Of a stretch of 64,000 nucleotides of DNA, positions 27,383 to 36,611 are shown piece after piece. The notes below the pieces were generated by a model. It was not told where the DNA came from and did no database searches. It worked only from the letters and a program-made list of their open reading frames with translations. A program made the position numbers and the translations under genes. Each line of letters begins with the position of its first letter. Positions within the stretch are counted from its first letter, which is position 1. The DNA is from an uncultured Clostridia bacterium (GTDB lineage: Bacteria > Bacillota > Clostridia > UMGS1810): assembly GCA_934463115.1 (NCBI GenBank), contig CAKSIN010000005.1, forward strand, positions 40,917 to 104,916, in the 5' to 3' direction.

Positions 27383-29173
27383 ATGAACAAACCAAAAATC
27401 GGAATCAGACCGGTTATAGACGGTCGATGGGGCGGAGTTCGCGAAAGCCTCGAAGAAAAAACAATGAACATGGCAAAGGCTGCGGCAAAGCTTATATCCG
27501 ACAATCTGTGCTACAACGACGGAACGCCTGCACAGTGCGTTATCGGATGCACAACAATCGGCGGCGGAGCCGAAGCGGCACTCATTGCCGAGCAGTTTGC
27601 ATCACAGAACATTGTTGCCACACTGTCTGTTACACCGTGCTGGTGCTACGGAAGCGAAACAATGGATTTGAGTCTCGACACAATCAAAGCAGTTTGGGGA
27701 TTTAACGGAACGGAGCGTCCCGGCGCCGTGTACCTTGCGGCGGCAATGGCGGCACATGCCCAGAGAGGTCTCCCGGCATTTTCTATCTACGGACACGATG
27801 TACAGGACGCAGCCGACAACAGTATTCCGAATGATGTTGCCGAAAAAATTCTGCGCTTTGCGCGCTGCGCGCTCGCCGTGGGACAAATGAAAAACAAAGC
27901 GTATGTCAACCTCGGCGGTGTGGCAATGGGAATTGCCGGTTCGTACTGTGATGCCGACTTTATGCAAAAATACCTCGGCTTGCGCGCCGAATGGGTGGAT
28001 CTGACAGAAATCCTGCGCAGAATTACAATAGGAATATATGACAAAGAAGAATACAAAAAAGCACTCGCATGGATAAAGGAAAACTGCAAAGAGGGATTCG
28101 ACAAAAATGCCGGAAAGACATTCCCGGATATAATCAATAATTCAAAGATTGTTCCTGCCGATAAGGATTGGGAATTTATCGCCAAATTCACAATCATAGT
28201 GCGCGATATCCTGTTCGGAAACAAAAAGCTCGATGAAATGGGCTGGCACGAAGAGGCACTCGGCAGAAATGCCGTTGCCGGAGGATTCCAGGGGCAGAGG
28301 ATGTGGACGGACTGGCTCCCGAACGGAGATTTTACCGAGGCAATTATGGCATCGAGCTTTGACTGGAACGGCAAAAAAGCGCCGTTTGCGTTTGCAACGG
28401 AGAACGACACGCTAAACGGCATATCCATGCTGTTTGCAACACTGCTCACCGGAAAAGCGCCGTGTTTCCACGATGTACGCACATACTGGTCGCCCGAAGC
28501 CGTTTTGCGCGTGACGGGCAAAGCACTTGAGGGAAAAGCCGCAAACGGAATAATGCACCTGATAAACTCCGGTGCAACGGCTCTCGACTGCACGGGTGCG
28601 TCAAAAGACGAAAACGGCAGCGGAACTGTTAAGCCGTGGTGGAACATGACACAATCCGATATAGATTCGTGCCTTGAGGCAACCGACTGGTGCCGCGCCG
28701 ATTATGAATATTTCCGCGGTGGCGGATTCTCAAGCCACTTTAAAACCGAAGCCGAGATGCCCGTTACCATGATACGTGTAAACTTAATAGACGGTGTCGG
28801 ACCTACAATACAAATCGCCGAGGGCTACACCGTAACCCTGCCCGACGATATACACCATGCTCTCGACAGCCGCACCGATCCCACATGGCCTACAACCTGG
28901 TTTGCTCCGAACCTCACCGGCAAGGGTGCATTTACCGATGTGTATTCCGTTATGGCAAACTGGGGCGCCAACCACGGTGTAACGGTGCACGGTCACATCG
29001 GTGCAGATGTAATTACGCTGGCGTCTATGCTCAGAATACCTGTTGCAATGCACAATGTTTCCGAAAAACTGGTATACCGTCCGCAGAGCTGGGCAGGTTT
29101 CGGAATAGGCAGCGATGATTCCGTTTCCGCCGACTACAGCGCATGCAGAGCATACGGTCCGATGTACAGATAA
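27383..29173 (+). CDS. fucI: L-fucose isomerase
   Basis: The 596 residues start at the ATG at 27383, with GGAGGG 7 nt upstream, matching the usual length of ~590. The enzyme converts L-fucose to L-fuculose in the cytoplasm, and many also act on D-arabinose. The three manganese ligands of the E. coli enzyme (E337, D361, H528) correspond to E340 (FATEND), D364 (CFHDVRTYW) and H531 (ANHGV), all present at a constant offset of three. The N-terminus (KPKIGIRPVIDGRWGGVRESL) is typical. It is the first gene of a three-gene catabolic operon. Confidence 0.96.
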   Translation: MNKPKIGIRPVIDGRWGGVRESLEEKTMNMAKAAAKLISDNLCYNDGTPAQCVIGCTTIGGGAEAALIAEQFASQNIVATLSVTPCWCYGSETMDLSLDTIKAVWGFNGTERPGAVYLAAAMAAHAQRGLPAFSIYGHDVQDAADNSIPNDVAEKILRFARCALAVGQMKNKAYVNLGGVAMGIAGSYCDADFMQKYLGLRAEWVDLTEILRRITIGIYDKEEYKKALAWIKENCKEGFDKNAGKTFPDIINNSKIVPADKDWEFIAKFTIIVRDILFGNKKLDEMGWHEEALGRNAVAGGFQGQRMWTDWLPNGDFTEAIMASSFDWNGKKAPFAFATENDTLNGISMLFATLLTGKAPCFHDVRTYWSPEAVLRVTGKALEGKAANGIMHLINSGATALDCTGASKDENGSGTVKPWWNMTQSDIDSCLEATDWCRADYEYFRGGGFSSHFKTEAEMPVTMIRVNLIDGVGPTIQIAEGYTVTLPDDIHHALDSRTDPTWPTTWFAPNLTGKGAFTDVYSVMANWGANHGVTVHGHIGADVITLASMLRIPVAMHNVSEKLVYRPQSWAGFGIGSDDSVSADYSACRAYGPMYR

Positions 29174-29186
29174 GGAGCAATCAAAT

Positions 29187-29609
29187 ATGCTGAAAAATAT
29201 ACCGAAAATCATACCACCGGAGCTTTTGAAAATCCTCTCGGAAATGGGGCATGGTGACGAAATTGTTATTTCCGACGGGAATTTTCCGTCGGCAAGCATG
29301 GGAAAAAGAGTGGTGTACCTCACCGGAAACGGAACGGCAGAGGTTTTGGACGCAGTATTGAAGCTTTTTCCGCTTGACACATACAGTGCGCCGATTCACC
29401 TTATGGAGGTTGTACCGGGCGACGATGTAAAAACCCCGATATGGGATGAATACAAAGAAATTGCGGCAAAGCACACCGACGCGGAGTTTGAATATATAGA
29501 CCGATTCGGTTTCTACGAACGTGCCAAGGACGCATATGCCGTAATCGCAACGGGCGAGGATGCACTGTACGCAAACATAATGCTGAAAAAGGGTGTTGTA
29601 ACCGATTAG
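29187..29609 (+). CDS. fucU: L-fucose mutarotase (RbsD/FucU family)
   Basis: This 140-residue protein starts at the ATG at 29187 (AAGGAG upstream), 13 nt after fucI. It interconverts alpha and beta anomers of fucose so that the isomerase gets its preferred form. Family motifs are LKILSEMGHGDEIVISDGNFP at the start, MEVVPGD in the middle and FYERAKDAYAVIATGE near the end. Length and fold match FucU. Confidence 0.93.
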   Translation: MLKNIPKIIPPELLKILSEMGHGDEIVISDGNFPSASMGKRVVYLTGNGTAEVLDAVLKLFPLDTYSAPIHLMEVVPGDDVKTPIWDEYKEIAAKHTDAEFEYIDRFGFYERAKDAYAVIATGEDALYANIMLKKGVVTD

Positions 29610-29623
29610 GAAGGGGTAAAGTC

Positions 29624-30448
29624 ATGAATGTTTTGGACAGCGCTGCTGTAAAAAAGTTTATCAAAATTGCCGACATGGGCTGGCAAATGGGCTGGCACGA
29701 AGTAAACGGCGGAAATATGTCATACCGTCTCAGCGAGGACGAGGCAAACGAAATATGCGGCGGTTTTTCTTTTGAAAACGAATGGAAAGAAATAGGCAAA
29801 AACGTTGCCGTTCCCGACTTTGCCGGGCAGTATTTTATTGTGACGGGCAGCGGAAAGTACTTTCAGAATATAAAAGACGAACCGGAGGATTCGCTGTGCA
29901 TAGTAACGGTGAGTGACGACGGTAAAAACTACAAGGTTGTGTGGGGGCTGAAAAACGGCGGCAGACCTACAAGCGAAATATCGTCACATCTGCTTACACA
30001 CAGCATAAAGTCAAAGGCAACCGGCGGAAAATGCCGCGCAGTTTATCATTCACATCCGGAGTACATAAACATGCTCACATATGTACTTCCGCTGAAATCC
30101 GAAGTTTTCACGCGAGAGCTGTGGGAGATGATGACAGAGTGTCCGATAATTTTTCCGAACGGTGTGGGTGTTATGGAATGGAAAGTTCCCTGCTGCGCCG
30201 AAATAGGAATCGCAACCGGCGAGCTGATGAAAAAATATGACGCGGTTGTGTGGGCGCACCACGGTCTGCTGTGCAGCGGTTCATCCTCCGAGGAGGCATT
30301 CGGGATAATGCACACTGTGGAAAAGGCGGCAAAAATGCTCGTCGGTGTGCTGCAAATGGGCGGAAAAAAGCAAACAATCACACCCGATAACTTCCGCATG
30401 ATTGCACATGATTTCAATTTGAACCTTAATGAAAAATTCTTATATTGA
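29624..30448 (+). CDS. rhaD: Rhamnulose-1-phosphate aldolase-type class II aldolase
   Basis: This 274-residue enzyme has exactly the length of E. coli RhaD, unlike the ~215-residue FucA. The RhaD pattern is clear: GWHEVNGGNMSYRL, FIVTGSGKYF, FTRELWEMMTECPIIFPNGVG and MGGKKQTI. Zinc ligands H142 and H144 (YHSHPEY) and H213 or H212 (WAHHGL), and the catalytic E118, fit the E. coli H141/H143/H212 and E117. It splits a 1-phosphorylated ketose into dihydroxyacetone phosphate and L-lactaldehyde. Placed after fucI-fucU it may use L-fuculose-1-phosphate, L-rhamnulose-1-phosphate, or both. No kinase gene lies nearby. Confidence 0.92.
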   Translation: MNVLDSAAVKKFIKIADMGWQMGWHEVNGGNMSYRLSEDEANEICGGFSFENEWKEIGKNVAVPDFAGQYFIVTGSGKYFQNIKDEPEDSLCIVTVSDDGKNYKVVWGLKNGGRPTSEISSHLLTHSIKSKATGGKCRAVYHSHPEYINMLTYVLPLKSEVFTRELWEMMTECPIIFPNGVGVMEWKVPCCAEIGIATGELMKKYDAVVWAHHGLLCSGSSSEEAFGIMHTVEKAAKMLVGVLQMGGKKQTITPDNFRMIAHDFNLNLNEKFLY

Positions 30449-30449
30449 C

Positions 30450-30487
30450 AAATTCGGCAGGGTGAAATTAATCACCCTGCCGAATTT
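30450..30487. terminator. Bidirectional terminator
   Basis: Perfect 16-bp arms (30450-30465 / 30472-30487) with A/T-rich flanks, between convergent rhaD and the deacetylase gene. Confidence 0.92.
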
Positions 30488-30501
30488 TTGAATTTCAATC
30501 A

Positions 30502-31353
30502 CTAATCAATTACCACTGTTTCACCGGAATGTATCACATATTCCGTTCCGTCAGCGTCTATATGTACCGTGTACAAAGTGGGATTGTATATCATATGTCC
30601 GTCGGCGCTGTACACAAGTCTTTTGTATGCCTGAACATAGTCGTATATTTCTATATTTGTCGCATACCATATCTCGTCATTGCCGGCTAATTTTTCGCAA
30701 ATCCGTTCCATAAGCTCCCAGTTGTTGTCGTTGTTAAACTCAAAGCTGTGTCCCCAGATATAGAGAAGCCGCGGCATGCGGCGCGCATGATATGTTTTGG
30801 TTGAAATATCCAGGCTTAAAAATTCATCTATATATTCCATAAGTTTCGGGTTTGTGTGGTGTGCAGACGGCATCCATGCATGAAAATCCTTCGGCAGCAT
30901 AAACGAATTGTTGTCGCCGCCGAGTGTCCTTGCATATGCAATGTCAAGCTCGGTTAAATATTGCTTTATCTGTTCATAGCCGTCGGCATTGCCCATGCAG
31001 GTTATGCCCGTGTCGGGATATGCCATGCCGCGTATGATTCTTCCGCATTTTTCTTCGAGTTCAAGACGGCAGTTGAGGACATCGCGTATGCCCTCAATCG
31101 GGCGCATGTTTCCGTTTGCGCGGTGGTTTTCGCCGTGAACGGCAATCTCATGCCCTTTTGACAGAAAAATCTCTTTTATTTCCTCTGCCGTGTAATTGTC
31201 GCACATACACTTTCCGTTAAAGTTGAATGTGGATTTCATTCCGTATTTGTCAAAAATACCGGCAAGCCGCCTGTCGTGAACATTGCCGTCATCATAGCTG
31301 AACGTTACCGCTTTGGCTTTGCCGCCCGGATATCTCATAAAAACCGATCTCAT
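30502..31353 (-). CDS. Polysaccharide deacetylase-like (NodB homology, CE4) protein
   Basis: This 283-residue protein has no signal peptide. The metal-binding and catalytic residues of the NodB fold are visible: the DD pair in TFSYDDG and the H-x3-H motif in VHGENH. MRGMAYP-type and WGHSFEF blocks follow. Family members remove N- or O-acetyl groups from sugars; the cytoplasmic location suggests an imported acetylated oligosaccharide rather than peptidoglycan. AGGGTG lies 5 nt before the ATG. Its ~230-nt leader carries a strong perfect hairpin just ahead of the binding site. Substrate is unknown. Confidence 0.8.
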   Translation of the reverse strand: MRSVFMRYPGGKAKAVTFSYDDGNVHDRRLAGIFDKYGMKSTFNFNGKCMCDNYTAEEIKEIFLSKGHEIAVHGENHRANGNMRPIEGIRDVLNCRLELEEKCGRIIRGMAYPDTGITCMGNADGYEQIKQYLTELDIAYARTLGGDNNSFMLPKDFHAWMPSAHHTNPKLMEYIDEFLSLDISTKTYHARRMPRLLYIWGHSFEFNNDNNWELMERICEKLAGNDEIWYATNIEIYDYVQAYKRLVYSADGHMIYNPTLYTVHIDADGTEYVIHSGETVVID

Positions 31354-31370
31354 AAAATCACCCTTTTTCC

Positions 31371-31409
31371 AGAATTAGGTCGAACCCATATCGGGTTCGA
31401 CCTAATTCT
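31371..31409. repeat. Perfect 17-bp inverted repeat in the deacetylase leader
   Basis: Arms 31371-31387 and 31393-31409 are exactly complementary around a 5-nt loop and end 17 nt before the start codon. There is no T run, so it is not a normal terminator on either strand. It could block ribosome entry or act as an operator. Confidence 0.75.
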
Positions 31410-31590
31410 ATCACATAAATTATGCAAAATCAATATTTTTTTGCGGCATTCTGTCATGTTCGAAAAACATTCTGTATCTTCCTGTATAACATATTATATC
31501 CCTTCTCAAATATTTTTCGGTACTTACGCGCATACATTTCAAACACTTTTCAATATTTATTTATCTTTATTTTATACACTTTTCAATAAT

Positions 31591-31619
31591 ATTATACCAT
31601 CGATTTTATCACTTGTCAA
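31591..31619 (-). promoter_or_regulatory. Promoter of the deacetylase gene
   Basis: TTGACA, 17 nt, TATAAT, near-consensus, giving a leader of about 230 nt before the ATG at 31353. Confidence 0.65.
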
Positions 31620-31966
31620 TAAAATGTATTTTTTGAGTTCCCATTCTCCCGTACTGCCGTCGCGGACAGTTGCTTTACCTTCTGATTTTGTAGAATATTT
31701 CTTTGTAATATTGCATTATTTTTTTGCTTTAATTTCAATTTTCAATTCTTATTTTTCCGCACTGTTGTGCGCTTCGCAAGACTTTTCTCTCGGATTTTTG
31801 GGAAAACTCACAATTTCCATATTTTAAAACACAAATTCACACAAGAAAACCATGTGACAGTGATTTTTTTCTCAATTTTATTTAAAATTTCTACTTTAAT
31901 ACAACATAAGCGAATATCATTTTTTATTTTCTTTATATAATATTGTAAGAAAATTTAAAAAAACCC

Positions 31967-31995
31967 TTTACAAATCCGCCCGTTTATAGTATGGT
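31967..31995 (+). promoter_or_regulatory. Promoter of dprA-topA-trmFO
   Basis: TTTACA, 17-nt spacer, TATGGT, 30 nt upstream of the dprA start. Confidence 0.5.
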
Positions 31996-32025
31996 ATTGG
32001 TATATGCAATTTTGGAGATGATAAT

Positions 32026-33153
32026 TTGAACAACCAAATATACTGGCTGTGGCTCAGCGAATCGGCAAAGATTTCACGGCATAAGCAGCATGCGCTGCTT
32101 AAAGAATTCGGCACGGCCGAGAATATTTACAATGCGTCACTTTCCGATTATACTTCGCTTGACTTTCTCACAACCGCGGAAATTAACGCACTGTGCAGTA
32201 AGGACACGGCGGCAGCCGAGCAGAGCCTTTGCAATCTCGAAAAAATCGGCGGATGGATTTTAACCCCGGATATGCCCGATTATCCCGATGTTCTTAAAAC
32301 GATATATGATCCGCCGACGGTTTTGTACTGCCGCGGAATGAGAGTTGACCTGAACAACACGCTGTGTATTGCCTCTGTGGGAACGCGAAAATGCACAACC
32401 TACGGCAAAAACACGGCATATATGCTGGCAAAATCCCTCGGTTCGCAGGGTGTGACGATAATAAGCGGTATGGCTCTCGGAATAGATGCCGCGTCGCACA
32501 GCGGTGCTCTTGCCGCGCATGCTCCGACAGTGGCGGTTATAGGCAGCGGTATAGACGAACCCTACCCGCGGTCAAATGCGCGCCTTATGGAGGAAATAGC
32601 CAAAGGCGGCATGATAATGAGCGAATATCCGCTCGGAATAAAACCGGTAAAATATCATTTTCCCGAACGGAACAGGATTATATCCGGTATTTCTCAGGGA
32701 ACACTTGTTATTGAAGCCGACATCAAAAGCGGCTCACTCATCACGGCAAAGCTGGCATATGACCAGGGACGCGATGTTTTTGCCGTTCCCGGAAACATCA
32801 ACTCGATATATTCCAAAGGCACAAACTACCTGCTCAAGGACGGCGCGCACCTTGTCACATGTGACGAGGACATTATGTCGTACTACAGATACGATTATGC
32901 CGACAGGCTGGCAAGCGCCGCCGAATCGCGCGAAAAGATTTTCAAAGCGGAATTTGAACGGAGTATTCCCAATTACCCGAGCGGAACACCGGAGGCAATC
33001 ATATCCAAGATTATTTCATCCGAGCCGATGAATATAGACAAAATCTGCGAAAAGAGCCGCCTGGATGTGGGATGTGTAAATTCTACGCTCCTGCTCATGG
33101 AGCTGAGCGGAAAAGTAACCCGTCTGCCGGGAAATTTTTATGAGCTGAAGTAA
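32026..33153 (+). CDS. dprA: DNA-processing protein DprA
   Basis: This 375-residue protein starts at TTG (32026), the only start compatible with GGAG 8 nt upstream. A SAM-like N-terminal domain is followed by the Rossmann-like core with GTRKCTTYGKN, ISGMALGIDAASHSGAL, GSGIDEPYPRSN and FPERNRIISGIS, and a winged-helix-like C-terminus. DprA loads RecA onto incoming single-stranded DNA during natural transformation. It is the first gene before topA and trmFO, the common order in Firmicutes. Confidence 0.96.
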   Translation: MNNQIYWLWLSESAKISRHKQHALLKEFGTAENIYNASLSDYTSLDFLTTAEINALCSKDTAAAEQSLCNLEKIGGWILTPDMPDYPDVLKTIYDPPTVLYCRGMRVDLNNTLCIASVGTRKCTTYGKNTAYMLAKSLGSQGVTIISGMALGIDAASHSGALAAHAPTVAVIGSGIDEPYPRSNARLMEEIAKGGMIMSEYPLGIKPVKYHFPERNRIISGISQGTLVIEADIKSGSLITAKLAYDQGRDVFAVPGNINSIYSKGTNYLLKDGAHLVTCDEDIMSYYRYDYADRLASAAESREKIFKAEFERSIPNYPSGTPEAIISKIISSEPMNIDKICEKSRLDVGCVNSTLLLMELSGKVTRLPGNFYELK

Positions 33154-33186
33154 AATATAAACTGTATGAAAGGATAGATTCTGAAT

Positions 33187-35250
33187 ATGGCAAAGAAACT
33201 TGTAATCGTGGAGTCACCGTCCAAGGCAACGACAATAAAAAAATACCTCGGAAAGGGGTACAGCGTTGTTGCGAGCATGGGACACATTATCGACCTTCCG
33301 AAAAGCCAACTGGGAATTGACGAAAACAATAATTTTGAACCTAAATATATAACAATCCGCGGCAAGGGCGACCTTGTAAAATCGCTGAAAAAAGAAGCTA
33401 AAAGCGCAGACAAAGTATTCCTCGCAACAGACCCTGACCGCGAGGGAGAAGCAATAAGCTGGCATCTGGCAAACCTGCTCGGAATCGACAAAACTTCCGA
33501 CTGCCGCGTGACATTTAACGAAATAACAAAAAAGGCTGTTTCCGCCGGAATCAAAGAGCCGCGTTCAATAGATGAAAGCCTTGTGGACGCGCAGCAGGCA
33601 CGGCGCATACTCGACAGAATCGTCGGCTACAAGATAAGCCCTATTCTGTGGAAAAAAGTGCGCAAAGGTCTCAGCGCCGGCAGAGTTCAGTCGGCTGCCG
33701 CAAAACTCATTTGCGACCGCGAAGAAGAAATAAACGCATTCGAACCCAAAGAATACTGGACGATAGACGCGCACCTGCTGTCGGGAAAACGGAAATTCGT
33801 TGCCTCGTTCTACGGCAAGGGAAACAAAAAAAACGAACTCAGCTGCAAAGAAGAAGCCGACGAGGTATTAAATGCAGTAGACGGAAAGCAGTTTACCGTT
33901 GTGAGCATCAAAAACACTCAAAAGAAAAAATCGAGCGCACCGCCGTTTATCACCTCCACCCTCCAGCAGGAAGCCGGCAGGAAACTGTCGTTTACATCGC
34001 AGAGGACAATGCAGGCGGCGCAGCAGCTCTATGAGGGAATAAATATTAAAGGCAAAGGTCAGACGGGACTTATCACATACATGAGAACCGACTCGCTGCG
34101 CGTATCTGCCGACGCACTTGCTCAGGCGCGCGAGTATATTCTTTCGGCATACGGAAGTGAGTATCTCCCGGCATCACCGAAAGTTTACAGGACAAAGAAA
34201 AATGCCCAGGACGCTCACGAAGCTATCCGCCCGACATACCCGGATATTACACCGGACAGCATTCGCGCGTCGCTCACCGCCGACCAGTACAAGATATACA
34301 AACTGATATGGGAACGCTTTACCGCAAGTCAGATGACGGACGCACTGCTCGACACCGTTACGGCAGAGCTTGAAGCCGGCGGATACAAATTCCGCAGCTC
34401 GGGAACAACAGTACGTTTTGCGGGATTTTCGCTTGTATACACCGAGAGCAAAGACACCGACGAAAAGAAAGAGTCAAAACTGCCGCCGCTCGCAGAGGGA
34501 GACACCCCGAAAACGGACAAAATTGAAAAAGAACAGCACTTTACCCAGCCGCCGGCACGCTACACCGAGGCATCGCTCATTAAGACGCTCGAAGAACTCG
34601 GAATCGGGCGCCCGAGCACATATTCGCCCACAATAACGACAATCATTAACCGCGGATATGTGACGAGAAGCAAAAAAACCCTTGTGCCGACAGAACTCGG
34701 AATGATAGTAAACACCATTATGTGCGAGAACTTTGAGAAAATCGTTGACGCAAAGTTTACCGCCGGAATGGAGGAAAAACTTGACGAGGTGGAGGAAGGC
34801 GCCCTTGACTGGCACAAGCTGATAGGCGATTTCTACACACCGTTTATGACGACTCTTAAAGAAGCCGAAGAAAAAATCGGAGATGTGGAAATAAAGGACG
34901 AAGTATCCGACATTCCCTGCGAAAAATGCGGCAGAATGATGGTATACAAACACGGCAGATTCGGCAAATTCCTGGCTTGTCCCGGATTCCCCGAATGCCG
35001 CAACACAAAGGCAATTGTTAAACAGATAGGTGTGAAATGTCCGCAGTGCGGCGCAGACCTGATAGAAAAGAAAACAAAAAGAGGCAAGCTGTTTTACGGA
35101 TGCTCCAACTACCCGACATGCGACTTTACCTCATGGGACAAACCCACAAACGACAAATGCGAAAAATGCGGCTCAATGCTCCTTGAAAAGCCGGGACGCG
35201 GCAAAAAGAAGTATTGCCCGAAATGCGATGTAAAGGAAAATAAAAAATGA
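33187..35250 (+). CDS. topA: DNA topoisomerase I
   Basis: This 687-residue type IA topoisomerase relaxes negative supercoils. The TOPRIM domain opens with LVIVESPSKATTIKKYLG and contains DPDREGEAISWH. The active-site tyrosine is Y298 in TYMRTDS. Three C-terminal zinc ribbons are visible (CEKCGRM...CPGFPEC, CPQCGAD...CSNYPTC, CEKCGSM...CPKC). The last codons overlap trmFO by ATGA, so the two are coupled. Confidence 0.98.
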   Translation: MAKKLVIVESPSKATTIKKYLGKGYSVVASMGHIIDLPKSQLGIDENNNFEPKYITIRGKGDLVKSLKKEAKSADKVFLATDPDREGEAISWHLANLLGIDKTSDCRVTFNEITKKAVSAGIKEPRSIDESLVDAQQARRILDRIVGYKISPILWKKVRKGLSAGRVQSAAAKLICDREEEINAFEPKEYWTIDAHLLSGKRKFVASFYGKGNKKNELSCKEEADEVLNAVDGKQFTVVSIKNTQKKKSSAPPFITSTLQQEAGRKLSFTSQRTMQAAQQLYEGINIKGKGQTGLITYMRTDSLRVSADALAQAREYILSAYGSEYLPASPKVYRTKKNAQDAHEAIRPTYPDITPDSIRASLTADQYKIYKLIWERFTASQMTDALLDTVTAELEAGGYKFRSSGTTVRFAGFSLVYTESKDTDEKKESKLPPLAEGDTPKTDKIEKEQHFTQPPARYTEASLIKTLEELGIGRPSTYSPTITTIINRGYVTRSKKTLVPTELGMIVNTIMCENFEKIVDAKFTAGMEEKLDEVEEGALDWHKLIGDFYTPFMTTLKEAEEKIGDVEIKDEVSDIPCEKCGRMMVYKHGRFGKFLACPGFPECRNTKAIVKQIGVKCPQCGADLIEKKTKRGKLFYGCSNYPTCDFTSWDKPTNDKCEKCGSMLLEKPGRGKKKYCPKCDVKENKK

Positions 35251-36563
35251 ATGAAACAACAGTAAATGTTATAGGCGGAGGTCTTGCCGGGTGCGAAGCG
35301 GCATGGCAGCTGGCAAATCGGAATATCAAAGTCCGCCTGTTTGATATGAAACCCGAAAAAGCGTCACCGGCGCACAACCTCGGCACACTGTGCGAGCTTG
35401 TGTGCAGCAACTCTCTGCGCTCCGACAGGCTTGAAAATGCCGTCGGACTGCTCAAAGAGGAAATGCGGCGGCTCGGTTCAATCGTAATGAAGTGTGCGGA
35501 CGAAACACGCGTTCCGGCCGGCGGCGCTCTCGCCGTGGACAGAATTGCGTTTTCAAAAGCGGTGACGGAGGCGGTTAAATCTCACCCGAATATCACCGTT
35601 ATAAGCGAAGAAATCGAAAAAATCAATACCGACGAATACACAATAGTTGCAAGCGGTCCCCTTACCGCGGATAAACTGTACGAAAATATCCGCAGTCTGC
35701 TCGGTGACGATTACCTGCATTTCTTTGACGCGGCGGCACCGATTGTTACCGCCGAAAGTATTGATATGTCCAAGGCATTTTTTGCGTCACGCTACGGCCG
35801 CGGCGATGATGACTACATCAACTGCCCGATGACAAGGCAGCAGTACGAAGTTTTTTACGAAAATCTGATAAATGCCGAAACGGCGCAGGTTCACGGTGCA
35901 GATGAGGGAACGGTTTTCGAGGGATGCATGCCGGTAGAGGTTATGGCGAAGCGCGGAAAAGACACGCTTTTGTTCGGTCCTCTCAAACCCGTGGGACTGG
36001 AGAATCCGAAAACGGGTGAACTGCCGCATGCGGTGGTTCAGCTCAGATGCGACAACAAATCTGCCACGCTGTACAATATCGTTGGATTTCAGACTCATCT
36101 GAAATTCGGAGAGCAGAAACGCGTTTTCCGCATGATACCCGGACTTGAAAATGCCGAATTTGTACGCTACGGAGTTATGCACAGAAACACGTTTATAAAT
36201 TCACCGAATCTGCTCGACATATATTACCGGTCGAAAAAATATCCGAATGTGTTTTTTGCCGGGCAGATAACAGGAGTTGAGGGTTATGTGGAATCCGCGT
36301 CAAGCGGACTTTCCGCCGGTGTGAACATGGCAAACCTTGTATGCGGCAGACCGCTTGTCGATTTTACGCGAAAGACTGCCATTGGCGCGCTGTCACATTA
36401 TGTGAGCGAGGGCTCTGTCGGGAATTTTCAGCCTATGAACGTTACGTTCGGAATAATCGATCCGCTCGAAAAACGCATACGGAAAAAGGCGGAAAAGAAT
36501 GCAGCAATATCACAGCGCGCACTGAAAATAACCGACGAACTGGCGAAAAAAATAAAATATTAG
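35247..36563 (+). CDS. trmFO: tRNA (uracil-54-C5)-methyltransferase, folate-dependent
   Basis: This 438-residue FAD protein uses methylene-tetrahydrofolate to make ribothymidine at position 54 of tRNAs. The N-terminal dinucleotide-binding motif is VIGGGLAGCEAAWQLA. Family blocks include GTLCELVCSNSLRSD, VPAGGALAVDR, CPMTRQQYEVFYENL and GQITGVEGYVESASSG. It replaces SAM-dependent TrmA in Firmicutes. The start overlaps the topA stop. Confidence 0.97.
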   Translation: MNETTVNVIGGGLAGCEAAWQLANRNIKVRLFDMKPEKASPAHNLGTLCELVCSNSLRSDRLENAVGLLKEEMRRLGSIVMKCADETRVPAGGALAVDRIAFSKAVTEAVKSHPNITVISEEIEKINTDEYTIVASGPLTADKLYENIRSLLGDDYLHFFDAAAPIVTAESIDMSKAFFASRYGRGDDDYINCPMTRQQYEVFYENLINAETAQVHGADEGTVFEGCMPVEVMAKRGKDTLLFGPLKPVGLENPKTGELPHAVVQLRCDNKSATLYNIVGFQTHLKFGEQKRVFRMIPGLENAEFVRYGVMHRNTFINSPNLLDIYYRSKKYPNVFFAGQITGVEGYVESASSGLSAGVNMANLVCGRPLVDFTRKTAIGALSHYVSEGSVGNFQPMNVTFGIIDPLEKRIRKKAEKNAAISQRALKITDELAKKIKY

Positions 36564-36582
36564 AACTTTTTGCAATTTTTGT

Positions 36583-36611
36583 TTGCAAATTATTCATTTT
36601 TATGATACAAT
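36583..36611 (+). promoter_or_regulatory. Promoter of the symporter gene
   Basis: TTGCAA, 17-nt spacer, TACAAT, 80 nt upstream of the start at 36692. Confidence 0.6.

Larger units (their letters stand above)
31410..32025. other. Divergent intergenic region, AT-rich, with promoters on both strands
   Basis: I see no long protein gene here. On the minus strand a strong promoter (TTGACA 31619-31614, 17 nt, TATAAT 31596-31591) faces the deacetylase. Two direct repeats of ACACTTTTCAATA (31543-31555, 31576-31588), 33 bp apart, lie at and just beyond its start site. A 16-codon reading frame (31470-31420, AGGAAG 7 nt upstream) precedes the hairpin and could be a leader peptide. The segment 31620-31960 shows nothing else. 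On the plus strand the dprA promoter lies at 31967-31995. Confidence 0.5.

Noticed and set aside
27787..28647. 286-codon open frame antisense to fucI
   Set aside because: It is a shadow of the GC-biased codon positions of fucI, with no start signal or family match.
31371..31409. tRNA-like TTCGA sequence
   Set aside because: It is the loop-proximal part of a perfect palindrome; no acceptor, D or anticodon arms can be drawn.
31276..31827. 183-codon plus-strand frame upstream of dprA
   Set aside because: It overlaps the deacetylase start, hairpin and promoters, is AT-rich and hydrophobic by composition, and has no ribosome binding site.
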